This document shows positions 6,886-15,314 of a stretch of DNA of 64,000 nucleotides, piece by piece; positions within the stretch are counted from its first letter, which is position 1, and every line of letters begins with the position of its first letter. This DNA comes from Candidatus Aalborgicola danicus (GTDB lineage Bacteria > Pseudomonadota > Gammaproteobacteria > Burkholderiales > Burkholderiaceae_C): assembly GCA_016703945.1 (NCBI GenBank), contig JADJBC010000012.1:1-64000 (forward strand), in the 5' to 3' direction. A program made the position numbers and the translations under genes. The notes below the pieces were generated by a model. That model was not told the origin of the DNA and searched no databases. It was given only the letters and a program-made list of their open reading frames with translations.

Positions 6886-9486
6886 TCACGAAAAGCTGAA
6901 CTGCCCCGGCGCCTGAATCGTATCCACACCCACGTTGATGGTGTCCTTAGGCGAAAACTTGCCTTCCAGCAACAGCTTGGACAGCGGGTTCTCAATGCGC
7001 TGCTGGATCGCCCGCTTGAGCGGCCGCGCGCCAAACACCGGATCAAACCCGACCTTGGCCAGTTCGGCCACCGCCGCGTCGGACACCACCAGACCCAGGT
7101 CCATCTTGGCCAGGCGGGCCATCAGCACCTGCAACTGGATCTTGGCAATATTGGCGATGTGGGTGGCGTCCAGCGAATGGAAGACCACGGTCTCGTCAAT
7201 GCGGTTCAAAAACTCGGGGCGGAAGTGGTTCTTCAGCTCACCGGTCACCGCGTCCTTCACGTCCTCATAGTCCTGGCCGACCATGGCCTGGATCATTTGC
7301 GAGCCAATATTGCTGGTCATCACGATGATGGTGTTCTTGAAGTCCACGGTGCGGCCCTGGCCATCGGTCAGGCGGCCATCGTCCAGCACCTGCAGCAGCA
7401 CGTTGAACACATCGGGGTGGGCCTTTTCCACCTCGTCGAGCAGCAGCACGGCATAGGGTTTGCGGCGCACGGCCTCGGTCAGGTAACCGCCCTCCTCGTA
7501 GCCCACATAGCCGGGAGGCGCGCCAATCAGGCGGGCCACGGAATGCTTCTCCATGAACTCGCTCATGTCGATGCGGATCAGGTGGTCTTCGCTGTCAAAC
7601 AAAAAGCCCGCCAGCGCCTTGCACAGCTCGGTCTTGCCCACGCCGGTGGGGCCCAGGAACAGGAACGAGCCTGTTGGGCGGTTCGGGTCACTCAGGCCCG
7701 AGCGTGAACGGCGAATGGCATTGGCGACGGCCGCAATGGCTTCGTTTTGGCCAATGACGCGGTCATGCAGCTTGGCTTCCATCTGCAGCAGCTTGTCTTT
7801 TTCACCCTGCATCATCTTGGCCACCGGGATGCCAGTGGCGCGGCTCACCACTTCGGCAATTTCCTCGGCGCCGACCATGGTGCGCAGCAGTTGGGCACGG
7901 CCACCGTCCTTGGCGTTCTTGGCCTTGCCGGCCTCTTGCGCCTGCGCATCCTTCAGGCGCTTTTCCAACTCGGGCAGCTTGCCGTACTGCAGCTCGCCGG
8001 CCTTGTTGAAGTCGCCCTTGTCGGTGAGTTCCTTGATCTGGAAGCGCAGCTTTTCCACCTCTTGCATGATGGTCTTCGACCCTTGGGCCTGGGCCTTTTC
8101 GGCCTTCCAGATTTCGTCCAGGTCGGCAATCTCTTTTTGCAGCGCGGTGATCTCTTCGTTGATCAATTCCAGCCGCTTTTGCGAGGCTTCGTCTTTCTCG
8201 CGCTTCACGGCTTCGCGCTCGATCTGCAACTGGATCAGGCGGCGGTCTTTCTTGTCCATGACCTCGGGCTTGGAGTCCAGCTCGATCTTGATCTTGGACG
8301 CGGCTTCGTCGATCAGGTCAATCGCCTTGTCGGGCAAAAAGCGGTCGGTGATGTAGCGGTTGGACAGCTCGGCCGCAGCCACGATGGCCGGGTCGGTGAT
8401 CTGCACGCCGTGGTGCGTTTCGTAGCGCTCTTTCAGGCCGCGCAGGATGGCAATGGTGGCTTCCACCGTCGGCTCGCCCACCAGAATCTTCTGGAAACGG
8501 CGCTCCAGCGCGGCGTCTTTCTCGATGTATTTGCGGTATTCGTCCAGCGTGGTGGCGCCCACGCAGTGCAGTTCGCCACGGGCCAGCGCGGGTTTCAGCA
8601 TATTGCCCGCGTCCATGGCGCCTTCGGCCTTGCCAGCGCCCACCATGGTGTGCAGCTCATCAATAAAGACGATGGTCTGGCCTTCGTCCTTGGCCAAATC
8701 CTTGAGCACGTTTTTCAGGCGCTCTTCAAACTCACCGCGAAACTTGGCACCGGCCAGCAGTGCGGCCATGTCCAGGCTCAGCACGCGTTTGCCCTTCAGC
8801 GAATCGGGCACCGCGCCGTCCACAATGCGCTGGGCCAGGCCTTCCACGATAGCGGTCTTGCCGACACCGGGCTCGCCGATCAGCACCGGGTTGTTCTTGG
8901 TGCGGCGTTGCAGCACCTGGATGGCGCGGCGGATTTCGTCGTCGCGGCCAATCACCGGGTCCAGCTTGCCCAGGCGGGCGCGCTCGGTCAGGTCAATGCA
9001 GTATTTTTTCAGCGACTCGCGCTGCTCCTCGGCATCGGCACTGTCCACGGCCTGGCCGCCACGCACGGCGTTGATGGCGCTCTCCAGGCTCTTGCGCGTC
9101 ATGCCATTGGCACGGGCGATATTGGCCACCTCTATCTTGCTGTCGGCCAGCGCCAGCAGGAACAGTTCGCCCGCCACAAACTGGTCGCCGCGTTTGATGG
9201 ACTCCTTCTCGGAGGCCTGCAGCAGCACGCCCATGTCGCGGTCAACCGAAACTTGCTCCTGGCCCTGCACCTGGGGCTGCTTTTTCATGTAAGCCTCTGC
9301 CGCTGTCAGCAATTGCGGCACATTGACCCCCGCGCGCTGCAACAGCGCCTTGGGGCCGTCGTCCTGGCGCAGCATGGCGACCAGCACGTGGGCAGGGGTG
9401 ATGTAGGCATGGTCATTGGCCAAAGCCAGAGATTGGCCCTCGCCCAAGGCTTCCTGGAATTTGGTGGTGAGTTTTTCGATTCGCAT
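6886..9486 (-). CDS. clpB: ClpB protein disaggregase
   Basis: At 866 aa this is full length for ClpB, the hexameric AAA+ disaggregase that works with DnaK to rescue aggregated proteins. In order: N-terminal Clp repeat domain (1-145), NBD1 with Walker A GEPGVGKT (204-211) and IVFIDELHTMVGAG, the M-domain coiled coil (about 410-530, starting near KPEVMDKKDRRLIQLQ), and NBD2 with GPTGVGKTEL and VLLLDEVEKAHPDVFN. The arginine-finger segment ALERRFQ is present. The start ATG has a GGAGG Shine-Dalgarno 8 nt upstream. A sigma-32-like promoter lies at 9511-9540. The gene is monocistronic, with a divergent neighbour. Confidence 0.98.
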   Translation of the reverse strand: MRIEKLTTKFQEALGEGQSLALANDHAYITPAHVLVAMLRQDDGPKALLQRAGVNVPQLLTAAEAYMKKQPQVQGQEQVSVDRDMGVLLQASEKESIKRGDQFVAGELFLLALADSKIEVANIARANGMTRKSLESAINAVRGGQAVDSADAEEQRESLKKYCIDLTERARLGKLDPVIGRDDEIRRAIQVLQRRTKNNPVLIGEPGVGKTAIVEGLAQRIVDGAVPDSLKGKRVLSLDMAALLAGAKFRGEFEERLKNVLKDLAKDEGQTIVFIDELHTMVGAGKAEGAMDAGNMLKPALARGELHCVGATTLDEYRKYIEKDAALERRFQKILVGEPTVEATIAILRGLKERYETHHGVQITDPAIVAAAELSNRYITDRFLPDKAIDLIDEAASKIKIELDSKPEVMDKKDRRLIQLQIEREAVKREKDEASQKRLELINEEITALQKEIADLDEIWKAEKAQAQGSKTIMQEVEKLRFQIKELTDKGDFNKAGELQYGKLPELEKRLKDAQAQEAGKAKNAKDGGRAQLLRTMVGAEEIAEVVSRATGIPVAKMMQGEKDKLLQMEAKLHDRVIGQNEAIAAVANAIRRSRSGLSDPNRPTGSFLFLGPTGVGKTELCKALAGFLFDSEDHLIRIDMSEFMEKHSVARLIGAPPGYVGYEEGGYLTEAVRRKPYAVLLLDEVEKAHPDVFNVLLQVLDDGRLTDGQGRTVDFKNTIIVMTSNIGSQMIQAMVGQDYEDVKDAVTGELKNHFRPEFLNRIDETVVFHSLDATHIANIAKIQLQVLMARLAKMDLGLVVSDAAVAELAKVGFDPVFGARPLKRAIQQRIENPLSKLLLEGKFSPKDTINVGVDTIQAPGQFSFS

Positions 9487-9510
9487 AGATAAATCCTCCG
9501 GTTGGCTCAG

Positions 9511-9540
9511 ACCTTGGGCCCAACCCTGCTATTTCAAGGG
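9511..9540 (-). promoter_or_regulatory. Sigma-32 (heat-shock) type promoter for clpB
   Basis: On the minus strand, CCTTGAAA (RC of 9532-9539) is followed by 13 nt and CCCAAGGT (RC of 9511-9518). This resembles the RpoH consensus CTTGAAA / CCCCATNT, with a weak -10. It lies 25 nt upstream of the clpB start, where heat-shock control is expected. Confidence 0.5.
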
Positions 9541-9575
9541 GCTTTCTCATATCGCCGCCTGACTAAAATCAACAC

Positions 9576-10178
9576 ATGGACATTCGCCAGCTCTCCGTTA
9601 GTTACCAACTTGACCAGGACCGCATCCTGGTTCGCGTCAACACCAGTGTGAATGAGGAAGTGCGGATGTGGTTGACCCGGCACATGATGCTGCGCCTGTG
9701 GCCCATGATCAACCGCGTGGTGATTGACCACCTGGCCATCCCGGCCGACGCCAAGACCGATGGCTACGTCGACTTGAATGCCATAGGGCCAGGTACCCGG
9801 AAGATGCTGGCGGACATGCGACGCCAGGAGGCGGTTGAAAAGGCGGATTTCAGCACGCCATACCAAGGGGAAGTGGCTGCCAGGCCTCTGGGTGAAACAC
9901 CCTTGCTGGTCACCGAGGTGAACCTAACCCCCAAGACCAACGGTCAGTTGCAGATGAATTTCAAGGAGTTGCTGCGCGAGCCTGCGTCCAACCGGGGCTT
10001 TCAGATGGACATGCCCGCCGACTTGGTGTTCGGGGTGATTCAGTTGTTGCACCAGGCCTTGCAACAGTCACAATGGCAGCTCGCCTCCCCCGCGTCCACG
10101 GTGGTCGCCACGGTGGTCGACGTCACAGACGAGGTCGACCTCAGTCCGGACGCGACCCGACCCGCATACCTAAATTAG
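9576..10178 (+). CDS. Conserved protein of unknown function
   Basis: This 200-aa soluble protein starts at ATG 9576 (MDIRQLSVSYQLDQDRILVRVNT). It shows alternating beta-strand/helix character, a basic RMWLTRHMMLRLWPM stretch, and a beta-rich C-terminal half (LLVTEVNLTPKTNGQLQMNF). There is no signal peptide or transmembrane segment. I know no function for it and see no catalytic motif. It is divergent from clpB and convergent with moaE, whose stop lies within 4 nt of its own stop (10175-10178). Confidence 0.8.
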   Translation: MDIRQLSVSYQLDQDRILVRVNTSVNEEVRMWLTRHMMLRLWPMINRVVIDHLAIPADAKTDGYVDLNAIGPGTRKMLADMRRQEAVEKADFSTPYQGEVAARPLGETPLLVTEVNLTPKTNGQLQMNFKELLREPASNRGFQMDMPADLVFGVIQLLHQALQQSQWQLASPASTVVATVVDVTDEVDLSPDATRPAYLN

Positions 10179-10669
10179 GCATTCTTCGCCTGGATGCCCC
10201 ATTTGGCCAACGCCTCGTCGTCGCTGACACGCGCATCGACCCATTGGGCTCCGGCGGCGGTTTGTTCCTTCTTCCAGAACGGGGCTTGGGTTTTCAGGTA
10301 GTCCATCAGGAATTCACAGGCCTTGAAGCTCTCGCCCCGGTGGGCGGACGTGACGGCAACCAGCACAATCTGGTCGGCCGGCTGCAACACCCCGATGCGG
10401 TGAATGACCCGGGCACCAAAAATGTCAAAGCGGCGGTGTGCTTCATCGATCATGGCTTCGATCGCCTTTTCGGTCATGCCGGGGTAGTGCTCCAGCTCCA
10501 GGGATTGGACCGGCCCCGTGGAGTCAGCACTGATTTGATTTCTGTCGCGTACGGTGCCGATGAAGCTGCAGATCGCGCCGACACGGTGGTCACCAGCGCG
10601 CAAGGCAGCGATTTCTTCGGCCACATTGAAGTCTTGCGCCTGAATCGATACGCGGTCGTTTTCTTTCAT
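10175..10669 (-). CDS. moaE: Molybdopterin synthase catalytic subunit MoaE
   Basis: This 164-aa protein is the large subunit of MPT synthase, which converts cPMP to molybdopterin using sulfur from the MoaD thiocarboxylate. Family residues are visible: FIGTVRDRN (36-44), HRIG (90-93), AHRGESFKACEFLMDYLKT with H110, R111 and K126, and APFWKKEQ with K133/K134, which correspond to the catalytic lysines of E. coli MoaE. It is the last gene of the moeA-moaD-moaE cluster. The 66-nt gap to moaD is filled completely by an interspersed repeat, so coupling to moaD has probably been lost. Confidence 0.97.
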   Translation of the reverse strand: MKENDRVSIQAQDFNVAEEIAALRAGDHRVGAICSFIGTVRDRNQISADSTGPVQSLELEHYPGMTEKAIEAMIDEAHRRFDIFGARVIHRIGVLQPADQIVLVAVTSAHRGESFKACEFLMDYLKTQAPFWKKEQTAAGAQWVDARVSDDEALAKWGIQAKNA

Positions 10670-10733
10670 GCTAAATCAGCCTTTAGCCCTCGTGAAATAT
10701 ACGTAGTTCGCTATGCTAAACGTAGCAAATTGC
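10670..10733 (-). repeat. 65-70 bp interspersed repeat, copy 4
   Basis: Read on the minus strand it has TTTGCTACG, then ATAGCG, then after about 18 nt CACGAGGGCTAAAGGCTGATT. It occupies exactly the gap between the moaD stop (10736) and the moaE start (10669). Confidence 0.8.
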
Positions 10734-10735
10734 GC

Positions 10736-10987
10736 CTAGCCACCGGTCACTGGCGGGAAAAATGCGACTTCCGCACCCTCCTCCAGCGCCGCGGCTTCGT
10801 CGCTCAGGGTCTGGTTAAGCGCCACACGCACAGCCCGCCCACGCGCCAACGACTCGGCGTACGCACCACCACGGGCAATCAAGGCGTCGCGCAGGGCAGC
10901 GACCGTGGATGCAGAGGTGTCCAGGGTTTCACCACCGCAGGCCAGAGCCTCGCGGATGGAGGCAAAGTACTTGATGTGGACCTTCAT
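10736..10987 (-). CDS. moaD: Molybdopterin synthase sulfur carrier MoaD
   Basis: This 83-aa ubiquitin-fold protein ends in the diagnostic VTGG, whose terminal glycine is adenylated and thiocarboxylated before donating sulfur to cPMP in MoaE. The N-terminus MKVHIKYFASIREALACGGETLD and the EGAEVAFFPPVTGG tail match MoaD. The start overlaps the moeA stop by ATGA (TCAT at 10984-10987), so moeA and moaD are translationally coupled. Confidence 0.96.
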   Translation of the reverse strand: MKVHIKYFASIREALACGGETLDTSASTVAALRDALIARGGAYAESLARGRAVRVALNQTLSDEAAALEEGAEVAFFPPVTGG

Positions 10988-12225
10988 GTCAGCAGTTCTG
11001 AAAACGGCACAAAACGCACCGTGTCGCCCGCTGCAATGGCGCAGCCGGGCGGGTTATCAATCAGGCCATCACCCCAGACCGCCGACGTCAGCACACCGGA
11101 ACTCTGATTGGAAAACAGGTCCAGGCCACCTTGGTCATTGCGGCGCACACGCAGGAACTCACGGCGTTTATCGGGCCTGGCCCACGTGAAATCAGCGCGA
11201 GCAGCTACGGTTTTTATAGCAACTTGGCGCGCACCCTGCAATTGCAGCAAAAAGGGCCGCACCAGCACCAGAAAAGTCACAAAGCTGGACACCGGGTTGC
11301 CGGGCAGGCCCAGAAAGTGCGCTGCGCCAATTCGCCCGTGCGCAAACGGTTTGCCGGGTTTGATGGCAATCTGCCAATGGTCCAGCGTGCCCAGCAATTG
11401 CACGGCGGGCTTGATGTGGTCTTCTTCCCCCACCGAGACACCGCCACTCGTCAGGATCACGTCGTGGGACTGGGCCGCATCGCGCAGTGCCTGGACAGTT
11501 GCCTCACGCTGGTCGGGCACGATGCCCAAATCGGTCACTTCGCAGCCCATGCGGCGTAACAAGGCACTCAGAAAGAAGCGATTGGAGTTGTAGATGGCAC
11601 CCGGCGGCATGTCCTGTGGCGCAACCGTGCCAGGCATCACCAACTCATCCCCGGTGGAAAACAGCGCCACGCGCGGTCGGCGGGCCACGTTCAGCGACGC
11701 CAGGCCGATGCTGGCGGCCAGACCCAGCTCAGCCGGCCCCAGGCGCTGGCCGCTGGCGAGCACCACATCGCCACGGGCCACGTCTTCCCCGGCGCGGCGG
11801 ATGTATTGCCCCGGCGTTGGCAGTACGTTGATCTGAACCTGGGGTGTACTGGTCCCTTCCACCGAGGTGCAATCCTCCTGCATCACGATGGCATCGGCCC
11901 CTTGCGGCACTGGCGCGCCGGTGAAGATGCGGGCCACCGTACCGCTTTGCAGAGGTGCACCACTTGCGCCAGCAGGAATGCGCTGGGACACCGGCAGCAG
12001 CACACCGGGTGCTCCCAGGTCGGCACAACACACGGCATAACCGTCCATGGAACTGTTGTCCTGCGGTGGCACGTGCAGTGCAGACACGACATCCTGCGCC
12101 AGCACCCGGCCATCGGCATCACCCACGGCGACCGACTCGACACCGGGAAGAGGCGCAGCAACCGCGAGCAACCGCGCGAGTGCGTCATCCAGCGGCAACA
12201 AGGGAGAGCGTTTGGGTTCCGTCAA
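10984..12225 (-). CDS. moeA: Molybdopterin molybdenumtransferase MoeA (first copy)
   Basis: This 413-aa protein inserts molybdate into adenylated molybdopterin. Markers in order: PPQDNSSMDGYAV near residue 55, IFTGAPVPQGADAIVMQED, FSTGDELVMPG, GAIYNSNRFFLSALLRRMG, TSGGVSVGEEDHIKPAVQ, KPGKPFAHGRIG and FLGLPGNPVSSFVTFLVLVRP, then a C-terminal domain IV. The stretch VAIKTVAARADFTWARPDK is encoded by sequence closely matching the interspersed repeat (11167-11224), in the same reading frame as the repeat-encoded tail of AlaA. The gene is coupled to moaD. A second moeA lies at 62325-63629. Confidence 0.96.
   Translation of the reverse strand: MTEPKRSPLLPLDDALARLLAVAAPLPGVESVAVGDADGRVLAQDVVSALHVPPQDNSSMDGYAVCCADLGAPGVLLPVSQRIPAGASGAPLQSGTVARIFTGAPVPQGADAIVMQEDCTSVEGTSTPQVQINVLPTPGQYIRRAGEDVARGDVVLASGQRLGPAELGLAASIGLASLNVARRPRVALFSTGDELVMPGTVAPQDMPPGAIYNSNRFFLSALLRRMGCEVTDLGIVPDQREATVQALRDAAQSHDVILTSGGVSVGEEDHIKPAVQLLGTLDHWQIAIKPGKPFAHGRIGAAHFLGLPGNPVSSFVTFLVLVRPFLLQLQGARQVAIKTVAARADFTWARPDKRREFLRVRRNDQGGLDLFSNQSSGVLTSAVWGDGLIDNPPGCAIAAGDTVRFVPFSELLT
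11167..11224 (-). repeat. Interspersed-repeat-like sequence inside moeA, copy 5
   Basis: On the minus strand: TTGCTATAAAAACCGTAGCT, then GCTCGCGCTGATTTCACGTG, then GGCCAGGCCCGATAAA. This follows the repeat consensus from GCTAT through AGGCCCGAT and is translated in the VAIK-VAARA frame without disturbing the gene. Chance or convergent codon use is not excluded. Confidence 0.55.
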
Positions 12226-12238
12226 GGGCAGACTCCTG

Positions 12239-12303
12239 AATTGCTACACAATGAATAGCTGCTCACGCAATATCTGCGTGGGCTAGCGGCCCATTTGGCT
12301 TAA
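12239..12303 (+). repeat. 65-70 bp interspersed repeat, copy 6
   Basis: AATTGCTACACAATGAATAG, then CTGCTCACGC, then after a short AT stretch TGCGTGGGCTAGCGGCCCAT and TTGGCTTAA. It fills the 74-nt gap between the moeA start and the thrC stop and runs into the thrC stop codon (12300-12302). Confidence 0.8.
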
Positions 12304-13829
12304 GGTTGTTGGCATTCCCGGGCAATCAGTGCCTGAATGGCGGCTACGTCGGCATCCATGACCAGCACGCGCTTTGGCAGGGCCTCTATGCCTTCAAACT
12401 TAGCCGGCCGATCGGGCTCGCGGCCCAAGGCTTCGACAATCGTCTCGGCGAACTTGATGGGTAGCGCGGTTTCCAGCACGATCATGGGCCCGCCCCGCAG
12501 TTCCAATCGGTTGCGGTGCTCGTGCGCCACCTTCAAGCCATCGGCGGTGTGCGTGTCGATAACCATGGCGTGCTGGTTCCAGGTTGCACGAATGGTGTCC
12601 ACGCGGTCGGCGTGGGTGCTCTTGCCGCTGATAAATCCGTAGCGGGCCGCAGCCTCGGCAAACTTGGGGTCGGCGCTCAGGTCAAACTGGCCGGTCTTGG
12701 ACAGGCCTTCGCCAAACAGCGCCTTGACACGTGCGCCATCGCGGCCCAGCAGGTCGAACACAAAACGCTCGAAATTGGACGCCTTGGAAATGTCCATCGA
12801 CGGGCTGGAGGTTTCGTGTGTATCCGCACTTCCGCGCACGCGGTAGACGCCGGTGCGGAAGAACTCGTCCAGCACATCGTTTTCATTGGTGGCCACGACC
12901 AGCTTTTCGATAGGCAGGCCCATCATGCGGGCCACATGGCCGGCGCAGACATTGCCGAAGTTGCCCGACGGCACGGTGAAGCTGACCTTCTGAATAACAT
13001 CTTTACGCGGCGCCAGCGAGTCGCGAGGGCCCGGGGGTTTGGGTACGGATTCTTCGGTGGCCTGCAGATAACCTGCAAAGTAATACACCACCTGGGCCAG
13101 CAGACGCGCCCAGTTGATGGAGTTGACGGTGCCAATGCGGTACTTGCGCTTGAACTCCAGGTCGTTGGACACGGCCTTGACCATGTCCTGGCAATCGTCA
13201 AACACGCCCTTGACGGCGATGTTGTAGATGTTGGCGTCCATCAGGCTGAACATCTGCGCCTGCTGGAAGGCGCTCATGCGGCCAAACGGGCTGGTCATGA
13301 AGACACGCACGCCCTTTTTGCCGCGCATGGCGTATTCGGCCGCGCTGCCGGTGTCGCCACTGGTGGCGCCCAGGATGTTCAGCTCTTCACCACGACGGCC
13401 CAGTTCGTATTCGAACAGGTTGCCCAGCAACTGCATGGCCATGTCCTTGAAGGCCAGCGTGGGGCCGTTGGACAAGGCTTCCAGGTACAGACCGGGCTCG
13501 CCTGCTTTGGCGTTGTGCGCTTCCAGCGTCTTCAACGGCACGATTTCAGAGGTGCCAAACACGTCTTCGGTGTAGGTCTTCTTGCAAATGGCCTTTAAGT
13601 CATCGGCGGGAATGTCGTCGATGAACAGCGACAGAATTTCAAACGCCAGATCGGCATAACCGCCGGGGGCGCCCTGGCGATACATGCGGCGCAGGCGTTG
13701 CAAGGCGGTGGCATTGATCTGCGGGTAAGACTCCGGCAGATACAGGCCGCCATCGGGCGCGAGGCCTTCCAGCAAAATTTCGCAGAAACGCTTGCGATCA
13801 GGGTGGCCGCGGGTCGACAGATACAGCAT
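12300..13829 (-). CDS. thrC: Threonine synthase
   Basis: From the ATG at 13829 this is a 509-aa PLP enzyme converting O-phospho-L-homoserine to threonine. The start is chosen because the conserved N-terminus MLYLSTRGHPDRKRF begins there; upstream codons run through a GC-rich repeat. Features: EILLEGLAPDGGLYLPESYP, the PLP lysine in LAFKDMAMQLLGNLFEYEL, LGATSGDTGSAAEYAMRGKKG for phosphate binding, VPSGNFGNVCAGHVARMMGLPI, and STHADRVDTIRATW. It follows hom in the alaA-hom-thrC-moeA group; its 3' end abuts an interspersed repeat. Confidence 0.96.
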   Translation of the reverse strand: MLYLSTRGHPDRKRFCEILLEGLAPDGGLYLPESYPQINATALQRLRRMYRQGAPGGYADLAFEILSLFIDDIPADDLKAICKKTYTEDVFGTSEIVPLKTLEAHNAKAGEPGLYLEALSNGPTLAFKDMAMQLLGNLFEYELGRRGEELNILGATSGDTGSAAEYAMRGKKGVRVFMTSPFGRMSAFQQAQMFSLMDANIYNIAVKGVFDDCQDMVKAVSNDLEFKRKYRIGTVNSINWARLLAQVVYYFAGYLQATEESVPKPPGPRDSLAPRKDVIQKVSFTVPSGNFGNVCAGHVARMMGLPIEKLVVATNENDVLDEFFRTGVYRVRGSADTHETSSPSMDISKASNFERFVFDLLGRDGARVKALFGEGLSKTGQFDLSADPKFAEAAARYGFISGKSTHADRVDTIRATWNQHAMVIDTHTADGLKVAHEHRNRLELRGGPMIVLETALPIKFAETIVEALGREPDRPAKFEGIEALPKRVLVMDADVAAIQALIARECQQP

Positions 13830-13837
13830 CATTGACC

Positions 13838-13901
13838 GCCCAGCCGCCTGAAGGGCAAAAAGCGCCCCCTCGGGGGGGGGGGGAGCGGAGGACGGGGGGG
13901 G
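13838..13901. repeat. Degenerate GC-rich repeat (family A) with G12 and G8 tracts
   Basis: Between hom and thrC the sequence reads CGCCCAGCCGCCTGAAGGGC, then GCGCCCCCTC and a run of 12 G (13872-13883), AGCGGAGGAC and a run of 8 G (13894-13901). It is a worn relative of the copies at 19507-19587 and 36028-36131. The G runs could be genuine slippage sites or assembly-prone positions. Confidence 0.5.
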
Positions 13902-13908
13902 CTGTATT

Positions 13909-15243
13909 TCATGCCAGCTCCTCCTTGCGGATGCGCACAATGGGTGCCAGCACGGTGGGCAGGGCCTGCATCTGGGCGATGGCAGCGTTCATATTGGCTT
14001 CCACACAATCGTGGGTCAGGATGATCAGGTCGGTCTGCGGCACAGTGGCGGCACCGCCCTCGCCGCCCACTTCATCGGCCTCGCGCTGCAGCACGGCGTC
14101 GATGTTGATGTTGGCCTCGGCCAATATGCCGGTCACCTTGGCCAGCACGCCGGCCTGGTCGGCCACGCGCAAACGCAGGTAATAACTGGTCACCACATCG
14201 CCCATGGGCAGCACGGGCGCATCACTCATGGAGCCGGGCTGGAAGGCAAGATGCGGCACGCGTTGAGCGGCGTCGGCGGTGTGCAAACGGGTCACATCCA
14301 CCAGATCGGCAATCACCGCGCTGGCGGTGGGCTCGGAGCCTGCGCCCTTGCCGTAGTACAAGGTGTTACCGACGGCGTCGCCATTGACGACCACGGCATT
14401 CATCGCGCCCTCGACATTGGCGATCAGGCGTTTGCTGGGGATCAGGCTGGGGTGCACACGCAGCTCCACACCCTTGGCCGTACGTTTGGTGATGCCCAGC
14501 AGCTTGATGCGGTAACCCAGTTGCTCGGCGTATTTGATGTCGGCCGCGCCCAACTTGGTAATGCCTTCCACATACGCCTTGTCAAACTGAACGGGGATGC
14601 CAAAGGCAATCGCCGACATCAGCGTGACCTTGTGCGCGGCGTCCACACCTTCGATGTCAAACGTCGGGTCGGCCTCGGCATAACCCAAGCGTTGCGCTTC
14701 CTTCAGCACCACGGAGAAATCCAGGCCCTTGTCGCGCATTTCGGACAGGATGAAGTTGGTCGTGCCGTTGATGATGCCGGCAATCCACTGGATGCGGTTG
14801 GCGGTCAGGCCTTCGCGCAGCGCCTTGATGATGGGAATGCCACCGGCCACGGCCGCTTCAAACGCCACCATCACGCCCTTGGCAGACGCCGCTGCAAAAA
14901 TCTCGGTGCCGTGCACGGCCAAGAGCGCCTTGTTGGCCGTGACCACATGTTTGCCAGCGGCAATGGCTTCCAGCACCAGCGTCTTGGCAATGCCATAGCC
15001 ACCAATCAATTCGATGACGATGTCGATATCCGGGTTGGCGATGACGGCGCGCGCATCGTTAACCACCTTTACGTCGGGGCCGACGATTTCGGTTGCACGG
15101 GCCACATCCAGATCGGCCACCATGGTGATGGCGATGCCACGGCCAGCGCGGCGCTGGATTTCTTCCTGGTTGCGTTTGAGCACATTGAATGTGCCCGCGC
15201 CAACAACACCAATGCCCAGCAGGCCAACTTGAATCGGTTTCAT
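13909..15243 (-). CDS. hom: Homoserine dehydrogenase
   Basis: This 444-aa enzyme performs NAD(P)H reduction of aspartate semialdehyde to homoserine. The Rossmann motif GLLGIGVVGAGTFNVL is at residues 8-23, and the catalytic region includes ANKALLAVHGTEIF, FEAAVAGGIPIIKALREGL and YAEADPTFDIEGVDAAHK. The C-terminal ACT domain (YYLRLRVADQAGVLAKVTGIL) implies allosteric control by threonine. The gene sits between alaA and thrC, as usual in Burkholderiales. The 38-nt gap to alaA lies inside an interspersed repeat. Confidence 0.97.
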   Translation of the reverse strand: MKPIQVGLLGIGVVGAGTFNVLKRNQEEIQRRAGRGIAITMVADLDVARATEIVGPDVKVVNDARAVIANPDIDIVIELIGGYGIAKTLVLEAIAAGKHVVTANKALLAVHGTEIFAAASAKGVMVAFEAAVAGGIPIIKALREGLTANRIQWIAGIINGTTNFILSEMRDKGLDFSVVLKEAQRLGYAEADPTFDIEGVDAAHKVTLMSAIAFGIPVQFDKAYVEGITKLGAADIKYAEQLGYRIKLLGITKRTAKGVELRVHPSLIPSKRLIANVEGAMNAVVVNGDAVGNTLYYGKGAGSEPTASAVIADLVDVTRLHTADAAQRVPHLAFQPGSMSDAPVLPMGDVVTSYYLRLRVADQAGVLAKVTGILAEANINIDAVLQREADEVGGEGGAATVPQTDLIILTHDCVEANMNAAIAQMQALPTVLAPIVRIRKEELA

Positions 15244-15248
15244 AAAGT

Positions 15249-15314
15249 CTCTAAGTGAATCAGGGCGCTAGCCCCCGTGGATTAAGCGCGAGCAGCTACT
15301 AATTTAATAGCTGC
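15249..15314 (-). repeat. 65-70 bp interspersed repeat, copy 7 (encodes AlaA C-terminus)
   Basis: Full-length copy on the minus strand: GCTATTAAATTAGTAGCTGC, TCGCGCTTAATCCACGGGGG, CTAGCGCCCTGATTCACTTA. The first half is translated as the last ten residues of AlaA (AAIKLVAARA) and supplies its stop codon; the second half forms the gap to hom. Confidence 0.85.

Noticed and set aside
7747..9492. 581-codon open frame on the plus strand opposite clpB
   Set aside because: It mirrors the clpB codon pattern (high GC third positions) and gives a His/Leu/Gln-rich composition with no domain; clpB is certain.
14011..15258. 415-codon frame antisense to hom
   Set aside because: Shadow reading; hom has clear Rossmann and ACT domains.
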